NCBI GenBank assembly: GCA_947179485.1
Contig: OX359248.1
Location: 57,422,386 to 57,486,385 of the forward strand
Source of the DNA: Allacma fusca
Lineage: Eukaryota; Arthropoda; Collembola; Symphypleona; Sminthuridae
DNA: 64,000 nucleotides
Reading direction: 5' to 3'
Positions within the stretch are counted from its first letter, which is position 1. Each line of letters opens with the position of its first letter. A model generated the notes under the pieces. That model was given only the letters and a program-made list of their open reading frames with translations. It made no database searches and was not told the origin of the DNA. The position numbers and the translations under genes are program-made. Below are positions 46,938 to 59,500 of this stretch, in pieces.

Positions 46938-48346
46938 ATGAGAGCTCCGATTCGGGCTGCAGTGACCCGTAACTTGAATACTTTGGAAGCTGAAATGGAT
47001 AAAGAAGTTCAAAATAAAGTTTAAATTGAAGCGTCTTTTGCCGTTTTGGAAGAAACGTTTAGAGAATTAGACATGGCAGATCCGGCGATTCAAGAGCTAA
47101 TGATTCAAGATGAGGCTTCTGAAGAGAATTACGCGCTGGAATGCGAATCTATTGATGGCTACAAAGAGAAATTCGTCCACCTACGTGTAAAAGTGAACCA
47201 TTTTTTCAACAAAAATGGCCGCCAGGATTCCGCGTCTGTATATGGTGATGCTGAAAGCGGAACCAAGAAGAAATTCCGGTTGCCAAAATTGGAGCTTTCG
47301 AAATTTGGCGGTGACTTGAAGGAATGGTTGTGTTTTTGGAGTCTTTTCAAGAAGATCCACGACGACCCTGACATTGAATCTGAAGACAAATTTCAGTATT
47401 TGCTTCAAGCAATCTCTACTGGAACGAGGGCTCGCGAGCTAATTGATAGCTACCCTCCTACCGCGGACAATAACCCAAAGGTCATCGAGAGTTTAAAGCA
47501 ACGCTTTGGAAGGAAAGATTTGCTGGTGGAGGTATATGTGCGTAAGCTCCTTCGCCTGGTGTTACAGAATGCAACTAACCCTAAGGGGAAAATGGCGGTC
47601 ACCAAGCTCTACGACCAATTAGAGTCTCATATACGAGCACTCGACACTCTAGGCGTAACCAGCGAGAAATGTGCCGCGATGCTTTTCCCACTGGCTGAAT
47701 CATGTTTCCCTGAAGACATTTTGAGAGTCTGGCAACGTCAAACACAGACCACAGGGACAGACCCGTCGAAAAATCGCCTATCTAAAGTGTTGGAATTTCT
47801 CAGATCCGAAGTGGAAGGGGAAGAGAGAATTCGTCTTGCTAGATCTGGGTTTGGAATAAGCCAGAAGAGAGACAAGCCGATGGAGAAAGAAGTCTTTGAA
47901 GACATCCCGACTGCTGCCGGACCTCCAAACATCCTGCGTGCATTTTTTGTGAGAAAAAGCATCTCAGTCAGAAGTGCTTCACAGCCCAGAAGATGGCTCT
48001 GTCAGAAAAGAAGAATCAGGTACAAAAGAAAAAAGCGTGCTTCGCGTGCTTGAGGATTGGTCATCTCAGCAAAGATTATAAGCAACAAGTCAAGTGCCTA
48101 GTATGTGGCCAGAAGCACCATCCTATTATGTGTAATGAGTTGCCCCGAAAGAAAGAAGCACCAGCCCCGAGTAACAATTTGAGTGAGGGAGTAGTTCAAG
48201 CTTCTATGGCAAACATCTCGAATTCACCCGATGTTTTACTCTTATCGTCAAGATACGTTGTGGAGATACGCTTAGAGAAGCAAGAGCCGTCATTGACGAC
48301 GGGTCTCACAGGTCTTATATCCTCAAGAGTTTTGCCGAAGAGCTGA
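46938..48346 (+). pseudogene. gag: BEL/Pao gag (stop and frameshift)
   Basis: The likely start is ATG 46938 (MRAPIRAAVTRN); an in-frame TAA at 47022-47024 interrupts after 28 codons. The same frame then runs to 48053 and contains the DUF1759-type gag core of BEL/Pao (LPKLELSKFGGD, residues spread over 47275-47740). Near 47930 coding moves to another frame, in which zinc knuckles follow: CIFCEKKHLSQKC (about 47938), CFACLRIGHLSKDY (last Cys replaced by Tyr) and CLVCGQKHHPIMC. Role: particle protein that binds element RNA. Without repair of both lesions no full gag can form. Confidence 0.85.
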
Positions 48347-50570
48347 ATTTGGATTCGATTGGGAACGAGGACATTATACATGCTCTGTTCGGTGGCGTAA
48401 AGTCGAAACCAGTTAACCACACCTGATATGAGGTTCCAATTGAAAAGGTGGATGGGTCATTTACTGTCATCTGAGGATGCTAGACCAACAAACTATATGC
48501 ACAGCAATCCCAAAAGTGCCACGTGGTCCCTGGTTTGGGGAGCTGAAGCAAAGGAAAATCTGGATCTCAGATGTGGGGTCTAACTGTTCAAGCGTCGACA
48601 TACTTATTGGAGCGGATTTCGCTGGAAACATTTTAACGGGACAGATTAGACACTTGAAGTGTGGTTTGGTTGCAGTGGAGACAAAACTAGGGTGGACTCT
48701 GATGGGAGAGATTCCTAAGTCAACCCATCGGGATGTGTCAACGCTCATTGTTAGCAGCCTTATGAATTCCGACGCACAGCTTACGAACCTTTGGCAGTTG
48801 GAAACTATTGGCATCACCGATCCTGGTGTAGTGACTACCCGAGCTGAATCGGAATCTTCTGCCCGAGAACATTTTCGCAGTACCGCGTGCATTGACTCGG
48901 AGGGACGGTACCAAGTAGCCCTACCTTGCTTGGAGGGTCATCCGAAACTGGACACGAACCGGGGATTGGCTGAAAGAAGACTCTTGGCAACCACAAACCA
49001 GCTGAAAAACAATGGACATTATCAAGACTACGCTAAGGTTTTTGAAGACTGGCTTGCGGCCGGAATTATAGAGAAGGTTTCTGGAGTGGGAACCAATCAT
49101 GTGCATTATTTGCCTCACAGAGCAGTAATTAAAGATAGTAGCTCAACAACTAAAATCAGGCCGGTTTTTGATGCCTCAGCTCACGCAAAAGGCTCTTCAT
49201 CTCTAAACGACTGCTTAGAAAAAGGACCAAACTTAATTGAGCAGATCTTGGTTCTGCTAATCAGATTTCGGGAAAAGAGGATAGGCGTGGTTGCTGACAT
49301 TGCGAAGGCATTCCTTCGGATGAGCGTTGCTCCCAGAGACAGAGACTATCTCCGTTTTCTGTGGTGGGAAGATTACAGCTACCAACAGATGGTGGAATTC
49401 CGCCATCGGAGAGTTGTTTTTGGTGTCTCGAGTAGCCCCTTCTTACTAGCGGCTGTACTCGAGTACCATTTGGAAAGAGCACCACCGGCTTTGAGAGATA
49501 AGACTGAAAAGTTACAGAGGAGCTTCTACGTGGATAATTGTATTGCCTGTGTTGATGATGAGCAGGAATTAACCACTTTCATTCGTCAGTCGAAGGAAAT
49601 CATGGAGATGGGCAAAATGGATCTCAGAGGATGGGAGTACACTATACGCGGAGGAGGTGCAATTGGAGACCAGCTGGTGCCGTTACTGGGTATGGTCTGG
49701 AACAAAACTGAAGACACGCTAAGCTGTGTTGTTAAGAATCAACAGTTGTGGGAGGGACCCGTAACAAAGAGGAATATTTTGTCCATCACACACCAACTTT
49801 TTGATCCCATTGGTTTCCTTAGTCCTGTTACTCTCCATCCTAAGAGGTTACTCCAAGTCAGTTGGAAGACGAAAACGGGATGGGATACGGAACTCCCTCA
49901 AGATATTGGAGAGAAATTTCAAACGTGGTTAAGCGAAATTCCCACATTGTCGGAGGTTAAAATACCTAGGTGGTACATTGGACGGGATAGCGAGAGAAAA
50001 TTTTGGAGCTTGCATATTTTCTTCGACGCCTGCAAAACAGCCTATGCAGCCTGTGTTTTCCTGAGAGCACAGACTGACGGGGGCATTGTGGTACAACTGG
50101 TAGTTGCTAAATCTCGAGTTGCCCCTTTGAAGCAGCTAACCATCCCAAGACTAGAGTTACTCTCATGTTTAGTGGGCACGCGATTGGCTTCAGTTGTGAA
50201 GTCAAGCCTAGAGTTGGATGGGATCCCTTGTTACCACTGGTGTGACTCGTCGACTGCGCTGTGCTGGATAAAGAGAGATGACCAGTGGGGAACTTTCATT
50301 GGGAACCGAGTTAAGGAAATTCGATCCTCTACTACCGCTGATCAGTGGAGACATGTCCCAGGGTATCTGAATGCGGCTGATCTGCCATCAAGGGGTTGTT
50401 CGGCTCCAAAGTTACTTGAATCCCGTTGGTGGGAGGGTCCTGGGTGGCTAAAATTGCCGGAGATTGAATGGCCTAATTTGGGATATGAATTGAATGAAGA
50501 GGAAGTTAACCGAGAGAGAGAAAAATGGTTTCGTCACTACTGGGTACTCACCGTAGATGGGATCTGGTAA
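48211..50570 (+). pseudogene. pol: BEL/Pao pol part 1: protease, RT, RNase H
   Basis: The protease active site reads VIDDGSHRSYI (about 48287), Asp kept, with the usual Ser of DSG replaced by Asp. Stops at 48424 and 48472 interrupt, and the main open frame (697 codons) starts about 48477 with the protease end (DILIGADFAG). RT follows: IRPVFDASA, VVADIAKAF (motif A Asp) and FYVDN (49527-49538), where BEL elements may have N for the second D. RNase H has FFDACKTA, PRLELLS and WCDSST. The frame ends at TAA 50568-50570, but homology goes on in the next frame from about 50550, marking a frameshift. Confidence 0.88.
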
Positions 50571-52150
50571 GCAAGTACTTTATTGACCAGAGTACGTACA
50601 CGCCAATTGTGCGCCGTGTTGCTTGGTATTCTCGGTTTTTTGCTTGGATCTGTCAGAAGGCGACTGCTAAGGGAGTGCTTACAGTATCGGAAATTAACAC
50701 TGCCGAACTACAACTTTTAAGAGCTGTTCAGCAAGAAGCATTTGGAGAACATCCGTCCCAGTTTACCAAAGAGGGAACCATTATCAGAGATGCTGCGGGA
50801 GTGTATAGCATCAAGACGAGACTGCTATTCAGAGAAGATTCGGATAACTTCAAATTTCCCATCTTGCTTCCTGGTTGTCACGGGATAACGACGCGGCTGG
50901 TATTAGAACATCACCGTGAGAATAGCCATGCTGGTATTCAGGTGATGATGAGTACTCTCAGAGAGAAGTTCTGGATCATACGGTCCCGACGGAGTATTAG
51001 AAAGATACTCAAGAGCTGTATTAAATGTCGACGGTTTGAAGGAAACAAGTTGGAAATTCTACCAGCTCCATTACCAAAAGACCCGATTCGGGACGCCCCC
51101 GTTTTTGAAGTTGTCGGAGTTGACTTGGCGGGCCCACTTTACTTAAAAGAAGGAGGAAAATCGTGGGTAGTGATTTTCACTTGCGCTGTCTACCGTGCTG
51201 TGCATTTTGAGTTGGTCACATCTCTATCCACTGAGCGCTTCATACTTTCATTACGGAGATTTATTGGGAAGAGAGGTCGTCCGGAAATAATTTATACCGA
51301 TAACGGGACCAATTTTACCGGAACTGAGAACAGATTCGATACTGTGGATTGGGAACTGGTCCAGAAATACTCCGTAGCTAAAAGAATGCAGTGGAGACTT
51401 AATCCTCCTTCAGCAGCTTGGTGGGGTGGTTGGTGGGAGCGGATTGTGCGGATGTTAAAAACCCACCTCCGAAGAATTCTGGGAAAGGCTTGTCTCGACT
51501 ATGAGGAGCTTATCACAGTTCTTGCTGACATCGAGTGTTGTCAACTCGAGACCATTGACCTATGTATCGGAGGATATGGAAGACCTGGTGCCCATAACCC
51601 CATTGATGTTCTTGAAGGAGAGACGAGAGGGAGGCGTACCGGAAATGGACCTCGTAGATTGTGAGTCACTGAATACAGGAGGATACAACAGTTGCGAGAG
51701 GATCTGAGGAAGCGCTTCCGGTCCGAATACTTGAGCCAGCTAATTGAGAAGACTACGAAGGGCAACTGTCGAACACTCAAGGTGGGAGAAATTGTTCTGA
51801 TTGGTAGTGACAATCACAAGCGAATAGACTGGCCTTTAGGAAAGATCCTGGAAATCATTCCGGGAAGGGACGGGCATTCACGGGTGGTGAAAGTAAAAAC
51901 AGCAGTGGGAGAGTACATCCGCCCAATTCAACGGATCTACCCGTTGGAAATTTGCGCGTTGGAAGATGCGAACATTGCTGAAGTTCCTGTCAAAGACGTC
52001 GAAGAGCCTGAGCAAAATTTTGGAGACCACGAAGTTAAACCTGAAAAGGTTTTTCGAACTCAAAGTGGCAGAATTGTTAAAATTCCTTATAATAAAGTGT
52101 TAACCACATGTCATTATTTTCTTACTATACCTAGAATATCAAAGGGATAA
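50525..52150 (+). pseudogene. BEL/Pao pol part 2: integrase and C-terminal domain
   Basis: The integrase zinc domain is H-H-C-C (LEHHRENSHAG, CIKCRRFEG; about 50905-51045). The catalytic core has D (GVDLAGPL), D (YTDNGTNF, about 51297) and E (WWERIVR, about 51436). At about 51535 the frame shifts: the conserved VNSRPLTYVSED continues in a second frame, and the C-terminal DUF5641-type module (LKVGEIVLIGSDN, WPLGKI) returns in the first frame from 51692 and ends at 52150. It inserts element cDNA into host DNA with 5-bp staggers, matching the GACTC duplication. Confidence 0.88.
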
Positions 52151-52202
52151 AAGAGTTGTTTGTGAGTTATTTGTTAATGTAAAAATAACTCAGATGGGAG
52201 TA

Positions 52203-52637
52203 TGTTAAGAATGATAGTGCTAAGTATATGTGGGAGTTGCGTGCTGATTGTGAGTGTTGTGTCTCTGGTATGTACTTTGGTTACTCTCCTTCACACGATC
52301 TACTCCGCGGTGGAATGTAGCTATTATGTAACCCATTGATTCAGGGATTCGGCCATTCATTACGGCTAGTTGTATCTTTTGGTGCACTTCTACGTCGGCA
52401 CTTTTAATTTTTACTCATATATATACATTGAGCAATTGATGGAAGAGGGAGAATTTTTGTTTGTCTGATATGTGTGCCATTTTCGTTTTCGTGCTACCAG
52501 CACTTTTGTCCCGCACACTGAGAATAAAACTTAAAATAAAGTCTACATTTTTCTTATTTATTGTTCTACATTAACGGTCTGCATCTGTTTAGGGTAGCAT
52601 TAATATTCAGTCCCTGCAGTTACCATTTATCTTTACA
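52203..52637 (+). repeat. BEL/Pao 3' LTR (435 bp)
   Basis: Nearly identical to the 5' LTR. Differences include GAGCTA/GTGCTA, a 3-bp loss in CTTCTCCTACG, an extra TATATATACAT run and CATTACA/CTTTACA at the end. Confidence 0.95.
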
Positions 52638-52700
52638 GACTCTTTCGGGAAAATATTTTTAATTTGGACCTTACTTAATTATTATTATTATTGTTATCAT

Positions 52701-55093
52701 TCTGTGACGGCTTCTGGATCAGAGTCTCGGGGTTCATCGTCTTCGACTGGGAAGGTCTCATCGGAGCGGATTATTATTGTTATATAATTTGGCGGATTTT
52801 ATTATGACTATTTGAAGAGGATTACGGCTTTGAACTTAAATACCTTGAGGGAGAAAGGAGTCCGGGTCCCATTTATGAAGAATCAATTCATTACGAAAAC
52901 ATTTCCGAATCATCAGTCCATTGCGACGGGTCTTCGTGTGGAGTCTCACGGGTTCACGGACAATTGGGTCTTCGATCCGGCCTTTAATCGCACTTTCGGG
53001 GAGAAGGATCATGAGTTTTGGAAATTCGACGACGGGATTTTGCTGATTTGGGTGTGTTGATTTAATAAGTGGTTGTATACTATTTGATACTGAAGTGTTT
53101 GTTTGTTTTGTTGAAGTTTATCAAATTGGTTGGGATTGATTGTTAAGAGTGTTCCTTTTAGGTTAATTTGTTTAAATGGGATGTTAATGGGTGGATTGTC
53201 GATTTTAAAGACTTTGTTGATGGTAGTTAGTTATTTGTATGTTGTATGTGTCATTGATAATAGTTGGGTGGGTCGATGTTAATAATTACTATTGTTATCA
53301 ATTTAAAGGGTGCCTCAAAATATTTGCCTCCATCGTAGTCTAGATCCCTCAGTTTGTACTGTAGCAAGTTGTCTTCGAGATGTTTTAGAAAGTGTTCCAT
53401 ATCAGTAACACAAAAACTGAAAACAGCAAACCGTAGGGATGTGAGTTGGAATCAGGATTTTTAGAACAACCGGAATTTTAAAAGCTTTGAAATTGTATTT
53501 ACTTTTTCTTCACAATTTTTCAACAAATATTGAAGCACAGGTACGGTTTTTAATCATATGATTTTTTATTTCTAAAATTATGACACTAATTGAACAGTTT
53601 TTGTTTTGTTCATGCTTCACTCTTTTCCGGTCTGTGTTCAAAGTATAAGACGTCGTGACCTATTGCCTATTGTGCTGGATTGAATGTTTACTGGAATTAT
53701 GCGTCAACATTTATTTTTAATTTACTTACAAAACTTCGGTTTTTCTAAAATAAATGTTCACTTTCTTTCCCCAACCACAGGGGTGCATTCAGAGTTTTTA
53801 AGCTACTGGGATAGAATAAATCTGGAAGAAAATTTGCCACTTATTAAGGAAATATAATGTTGTAATTTGTGAACGGTTGGTTGTTCTATGGGCTAGGAGG
53901 GATCGAAAATGTTGTGATTCAAAGCGCATATATCATGTACTTTTGCTTTAAATTAAAACGCTCCTTTTTTACACTCAAATCAGCTCTCTAACATATGGGA
54001 GTACAAATAATTTCCCCACATTTCTGTTCATGGTTATCCCTGTGAGATCTTCTTGAGCCAACCTTTGTTTTATGTTTGATGTATATTGTATGGTTGCAAA
54101 AGCTGATTGCGGGCTGAATTCTTGGAATAGATAACAAAAACGAAGTGAAATGTTTAAAGTGTGTTTTTGACTATAACACATGAGTTTTTTCAGACACTAA
54201 ATGAATTCTCCGGAGGCACTCACAGCAGTGGCATAATGATGTGGCCGGGCTCAAACTACGGCTATGGACCTCACAACACCTTGCCTTCACTTTTTTTGCA
54301 CCGGAACGAGAGCCTGTCCTGGTCGTGGCGGGTGGACACTGTGATAGATTGGTTAACGCACAAAACCAAACCAGTCAACTTGGTATTTATGTACTTTGAG
54401 GACCCGGATGAATTTGTCGATGGCTTCGGTCCGGAGTCCAATTAAACCACTTCCACAGATCCAGAGAGTGGATGATACTGTGGGTCAACTTGTAAGGAGA
54501 TGGAAAGATACGAATTTATTTGATGTTACGAACTTAATCATCCTGGGTGACAATGGGTTCGAACAAGTCCCGCAAAATCAAATTATCAACATTAGTTCTG
54601 TGGTAGACATGGTTTTTTATGTACGCTACGGGTCTACATCTGGCACCGAAGCCGGACAAGTTCAGTGTGGTGTACCAGCGGTTAATGGATGAGTCAAAAA
54701 TAAATGGACATTTCAAGGTTTATTCTAAATAAGAGCTTCCGCCCAGATGGCACTATCAGAACATTCGTAGGATCATGTCAATCGTGCTGGTAGCGGATTT
54801 AGGCTATGCTTTCAATGATTTTCATAAGACTATCGGCGATTATAATAGCAAATTAAACTTAACAAGTGAGTAATACGTAAGAGATTTACTTCCAGGCAAA
54901 AGTAATGGAACGGTCATTATCGTGATTTGTATTTTTGCATCGTTAATTTTATTTAATATTTTATTTTAATCATTTTTTCTATAGCCTAACAACAGCAAAT
55001 GCATCAAGAGTTTACGGCGTCCATGGTTATGATAATGAGACGGCGCAGATGCAAGCCTTTTTCCGGGCACATGGACCACTCTTCAAGAGCAGG
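52701..55093 (+). pseudogene. ENPP-family phosphodiesterase gene, decayed
   Basis: Members of this family are secreted or membrane ectoenzymes cleaving nucleotides or phosphodiesters, using two zinc ions and a Thr nucleophile. Exon about 52701-53051: IIIVI, stop TAA 52785-52787, FGGFYYDYL where SFDGF is expected (first metal Asp lost), then the nucleophile region TKTFPNH and TGLRVESHGF, and donor GTGTGT at 53052. Exon 54194-54865: acceptor ttttttcag, then GGTHSSGIMMWPGS, FMYFEDPDEFVDGFGP (family EPDxxGHxxGP, His lost) and a frameshift about 54440. It goes on with QRVDDTVG, GDNGFEQ (family DHGMEQ, His lost), a frameshift about 54635, stop 54730 and RWHY. Exon 54985-55093: acceptor tctatag, GVHGYDNE and GPLFKS, donor GTAATC. 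Exon 1 to 2 phase fits. No C-terminus is seen. The BEL/Pao element lies directly 5'. Confidence 0.85.
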
Positions 55094-56060
55094 GTAATCT
55101 TACTATAGAATGTATGACCCAACATAAAGTTTTAATCGACCTCCCAAACACAATTGTTATATTCAAATTATTGCTTCGCCTGTATATACATAGTTACTAG
55201 TTATCTATCCGTTTACCTCGTAGTCTTGGTAAACTTGACCTCCGTATCACTGGAAGAAACATTTTGATCCTGTCATTTAATGTGACAGTTTACCGATTAT
55301 TAATATTTTTTCTCGCTAAAGTAGCCCCACTAACAATATGCGAATTATGAATAGTATGTATGCTAGTGATAGTAGAGGTGTTTGTAATTCTCCTCTGCTC
55401 TTGACATCACCTGAGAGAAATTTCATTCAAACAAACATGCACCCTCAAGAAACCTGATTTGAATACTACGTGAAAATTAAACAAATTTATAACTTATGAC
55501 TTTACTTAAAAACAACAATTTCCTAGGTATTCATCCATTTTGTTAAACATTTAAGGAAGTACTATTTAAACAGTACGAAATGTCCACAGCAAGGTGCTTA
55601 CATCAACCTAACATATAAGTAGAATGTGTGCCTACATTTAACCTACATTTATATGAATAAGATATTATGCCCAACACATTTTGTAGGCATTATACACAAC
55701 ATATTATCCCCATATCCTATAATGCCTACTATTAACATGGTACTTTTTAGGCAGCCTATGTTTTGCCTACTTGTAGGCCCTACATGTAGGGGAGGCGCCC
55801 ACCTTTGATGTAATGTACTAGATTCAATAAACGTGGTTGGCAGTTTTTGTGGTTTAATTAATGCATAATATTTTAAAATAATTTGACACGGGTGTTCGAT
55901 GTATTAAGCACATGGCTATACTAACCAGAAGTTGTTTTCGGTAGGGATTTTAGTTTAGTTTCCTGCTTGTGGCACGTTAAAGAGGATGGGGCTTAAGGGA
56001 TGGAAGTGTTTCAGTGTATGAGCGAAGTTATGAAGTAGTTAACGGGTGCATTTGGGTTTT
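55094..56060. other. non-coding; GCCTA-rich block at 55600-55835
   Basis: No gene is seen. The block 55640-55835 has many GCCTA/TAGGC words, GGCCCTACATGTAGG (55776-55790) and AATAAA (about 55828). It resembles 6210-6400 and may belong to the same repeat. Confidence 0.4.
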
Positions 56061-56089
56061 GTGTTTTCAGCATAATTGTAAGTAAGCCA

Positions 56090-56330
56090 GCTCGAGCTTT
56101 GAAAGATAAGAAAGGAAAACCGGGATCGAAATCCAGATTAGGATCGCCGTGACCAAGATGCTGAGAGAGAAAGAAACCGTGATAGTGATCGTGGCAGGAA
56201 TCGTGACCGGCAGGGGATCAAGGTCAGAGACGGAGGAGAGATTCTGTTCGTTCACAGTGTGGTGGTATAACTGGCACATCTCATGATACAGCACCTGTTC
56301 CCGGTATTGCTGAAGAGGTCTAACGCTGCG
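56090..56330 (+). pseudogene. Arg/Asp/Glu-rich coding relic
   Basis: One frame reads DRRDQDAERERNRDSDRG and then NRDRQ, a run typical of RS/RD-rich RNA-binding proteins. Adjacent frames give KSRLGS before it and acidic/basic residues after it, with stops in each. A frame change is needed to join them, so it looks like a decayed exon or retrocopy. No specific protein can be named. Confidence 0.3.
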
Positions 56331-56409
56331 GAAGCAGCAGTGTCCGGATCGACGGTTTCTTCTAAGGATTGTAGTTATTAATGGGCTGTGGCCACAATGA
56401 AAAATATTA

Positions 56410-56544
56410 GCAGTCTAAACGTCTCATCGGAGTGTTTGCACTAAGTAGTGTGTACACTTGTAAACATTGGTTACACCTGTAAACACTCCACTTAGTGTAA
56501 ACACATCACTGAGTGCAAACACTCCGATGAGACGTTTAGACTGC
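56410..56544. repeat. 135-bp foldback with near-perfect 43-bp arms
   Basis: GCAGTCTAAACGTCTCATCG... (from 56410) and its inverse ending at 56544 pair perfectly for 33 bp and with few mismatches for about 10 more. The loop is about 49 nt and contains repeats of TGTAAACA. It may be a foldback MITE, or a precursor hairpin if transcribed. No clear target duplication. Confidence 0.8.
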
Positions 56545-59500
56545 GAATAATTTTAATTCTAGTAATAGTAATAATGTACAGGCGCAAATTATTGCTGTCA
56601 CTGGCACCACTGCTACCATTATTATACCACAGCAATTGACACTCATAATTTAGAAACACAATCTTTGTGGAGCCAGCCTGAAGCGGTATAACGTAATTAA
56701 AACTAACATGTTGCAATTTCGGTTGCCTACAAATGTATAAATTACAATTTGTAGTGTTCCAGTTAGTCTAAAAATTATATTAATACCGTGGCTTCCAATA
56801 CTTACATATCACTCCTATCAACGAGATTCTCGAAGAGGAATTTTTCTATCTATAAGAGCAACTGTATTTGTATTTTGACCGGTCTCAGTTTGAGCAAAAT
56901 TCCCATAACTCTTCCCGTATTATAATTTTGTGACCCTAAACACATTTTTGATCTTCTAATCCCAATATCAGAATTCAGGGCTACAGGTACAGGCCACACT
57001 GTACAATGGTTTGGTCAAGATGCCTTTAAAACCTGAGATGAATCTGTTGAATTTATTATCATACTATAGACCTCTAAAACATAGGTTAATAAGTGATCTC
57101 CCTGTACGCAGCTTTTTGAAGTGCAGTCTTAAAAATAGGAGATTAAATCCCATGAGTCCTTGACAAGCTAGGAGTTTTCAGGGTCGGAACGTCGCAATAA
57201 TGAACTAATGTCCGAGATGAATTGCGATTAAAGTGAGGGAGGAAAGCTGAAAGCTTCCTCCGGACCTCCGGCTTGACCGGGTCCTTTGGCTTGTCCTAAT
57301 TGGCCCACAATGAAGTGTACAATTATTGAAGTGATGTTACCTGTGGTGGGGGCTGCGAGGCTGTTGTGGTTTGTTTGGGTGGACGAATTGGTCATTTCGT
57401 CCGTTGTCAATTCTCCCGATGCTTTCTAATTTACCTAGGGACAACGTGGACCCATCAGGATTACTCAAAGCTGTCCTTATTTCTTTCCAGGGGAGGATGC
57501 AGATCCGAGTAAAAGAGCCCAAGCGAGTGCCATTACAAGGAAGCTCCTCAGAATTTCAGACAAGTGAACTTGCCCCTGAGCCATGCTCAACATGATCAGG
57601 GGAAATTTGAATTAAAAAAAAGTGTTTTCGCGTTATACACTTAAAATCCAACACCTTTTTTGAAGTCTCTCTGCTGAATTTTAATATTTCAAAGATTTTG
57701 AAATAATTAGCGGGGTCCAATTATTACAAAGTATAGGAAATAATTGTTTATGTGATTTACAAGTGGGGAAATTGTAATTTTTTTATTTTAAAAATGGATT
57801 TTTGCTCCATACGGGGACAGGTGTAGACAATAATCAGTTGTAGTGTGTATAGAAGAAGGGTTGTGTTTGGGAGATTTTTATTATTTTGAGTTTACAACCA
57901 AAATGTTTCACTGTGCCCCATTACCAATCTCCGGTTACTTCACAGTTAAAAAGTAAGTAGCAAAATTTTGAGAGGTTTGCTAATTTATTAGAATCAAAAG
58001 AAAGTGGATGTTCTTTCTTTACCCCAATAATTATTTTACTTGTTATTTTATGTGAGTAGAATCCTACTGCATTTTAAGGATGTAATATTTATTAGATTTT
58101 TAAAAAATACTCAAATGAATCCGACGTGCATGCTAAATGGAGTTCTGGGATTGTAGTTAATATTATTTATTCCAATAAAAACTTAGAAGATCCTCAGAGC
58201 ATATTTATATCTTATATTTCCTCACATATGGTCAGCATTTATGATGTTAGAACTGCATATGCATATAATGCAATCTGAAAGAAAAGGGATCCTGATAGAG
58301 ACTTCAGAAAAAAATAGAACTTTAAGGCTCCTGTTCTATTTCCTCCCCTTCGGAATTTTATTAGGCTTCTGGCTCTATTACTTGTGAATAGGAAAAGTTA
58401 GGAAGTATGAGAGTCCGTGCATAGTTACCTGCTCCGGAGGAACTTCAGACTTTAGAGGTTTCTCTTTCCCGAAAGAAGAACCGAAAGTGCATGGAGTCTT
58501 GTTCCGCTTTTTTAGAGTAGCGTCAGAAACTACGGGAATAGTTCAGTCCGTTTGTCTGTATATCTATACGTTTGTACGAATATGTGAATGTGAATACAGT
58601 GATTCAAAAACCGTTTGGACCGAATTCAAATTTACCAGTGCTTTGGTACAATACTATCATCTTGCCACTTTGCCGTTATTTCAGTGCCTATCATGGAAAC
58701 AAGTCACACCCGGGTGTTTGGGTGCAGGAACGGGAACGGGTATCATATGGGTTCAAAATGGTTTCACCCAAAAGTGTGGGTACAGGTTTGGAAACCAACC
58801 TTTCCAATTATAGTATGTGGGAACAGGAACGCATATGGGAATCGGGGCAATACAGGTTGAATGGGACCTGTACCCAATTAGATCGAGAACGGTATGCTCA
58901 AAAACCCGTTTCTGTTCATGCGTGTACCGAGGAATCTTGCTAGCATAACCATAAAACATGATTGATTTGGTTTGGCTTGGTGTGACTGACTATTTTCGCG
59001 TCGTTGTAGTTTAGATTCAAACACTTTGTTTTAACAGATCGTCCCACTTTGGATAATGAAATGTGGCAATAAAAATTAATTATATGCGTGTTGTTATATG
59101 TTGTGCTTATTGTTAGTAGTTCTGAGTAGTAGTAGTGTGGCTTAAAAATTACAAAATTAATTACCTAAATGGAATCAAATATAACAAACAGAATGAGTGC
59201 AATTGTGTGTAGCCATTGTTAGCAAAAATTGAAATAATAAGTATATATAATGTAGAACTTTTATCCTTGAATATATGACCTTCCGTTTCGGGTACGGGTT
59301 AGGGTGCACCCAGAATTAATTTTTGGGGAACAGGAAAGGGAACAGGTTTAAGTACTATAATTATAAAAATTTTGAGTCTGGGTGCGGCACGTTTGTTCAA
59401 AAGATTTCGGGTGCAATTTGAGAATTGTGTTCTACCTTGTACCCAAACCCGAACTGTGGGAACGAGAATGGGACAATTTTTCTGTTCCTATGACAGGCAC

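Larger units (their letters stand above)
46445..52642 (+). mobile_element. BEL/Pao retrotransposon, full length, TSD GACTC
   Basis: Target duplications GACTC at 46445-46449 and 52638-52642. The element spans 46450-52637 (6188 bp): 5' LTR, primer-binding site, gag, pol with PR-RT-RNase H-integrase, short purine-rich tract (AGATGGGAG, about 52192-52200) and 3' LTR. The LTRs differ by about 7 substitutions plus two small indels, so insertion is fairly recent. The frames carry at least five lesions (stop 47022, frameshift about 47930, stops at 48424 and 48472, frameshifts about 50550 and about 51535), so this copy cannot make its proteins. Confidence 0.95.

Noticed and set aside
52701-55093. A functional ENPP enzyme.
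   Set aside because: At least two in-frame stops, two frameshifts and loss of several metal-binding residues.
58487-58943. Overlapping ORFs at 58.5-58.9 kb as genes.
   Set aside because: Three frames are open over the same degenerate G-rich low-complexity sequence; no splice sites or motifs.
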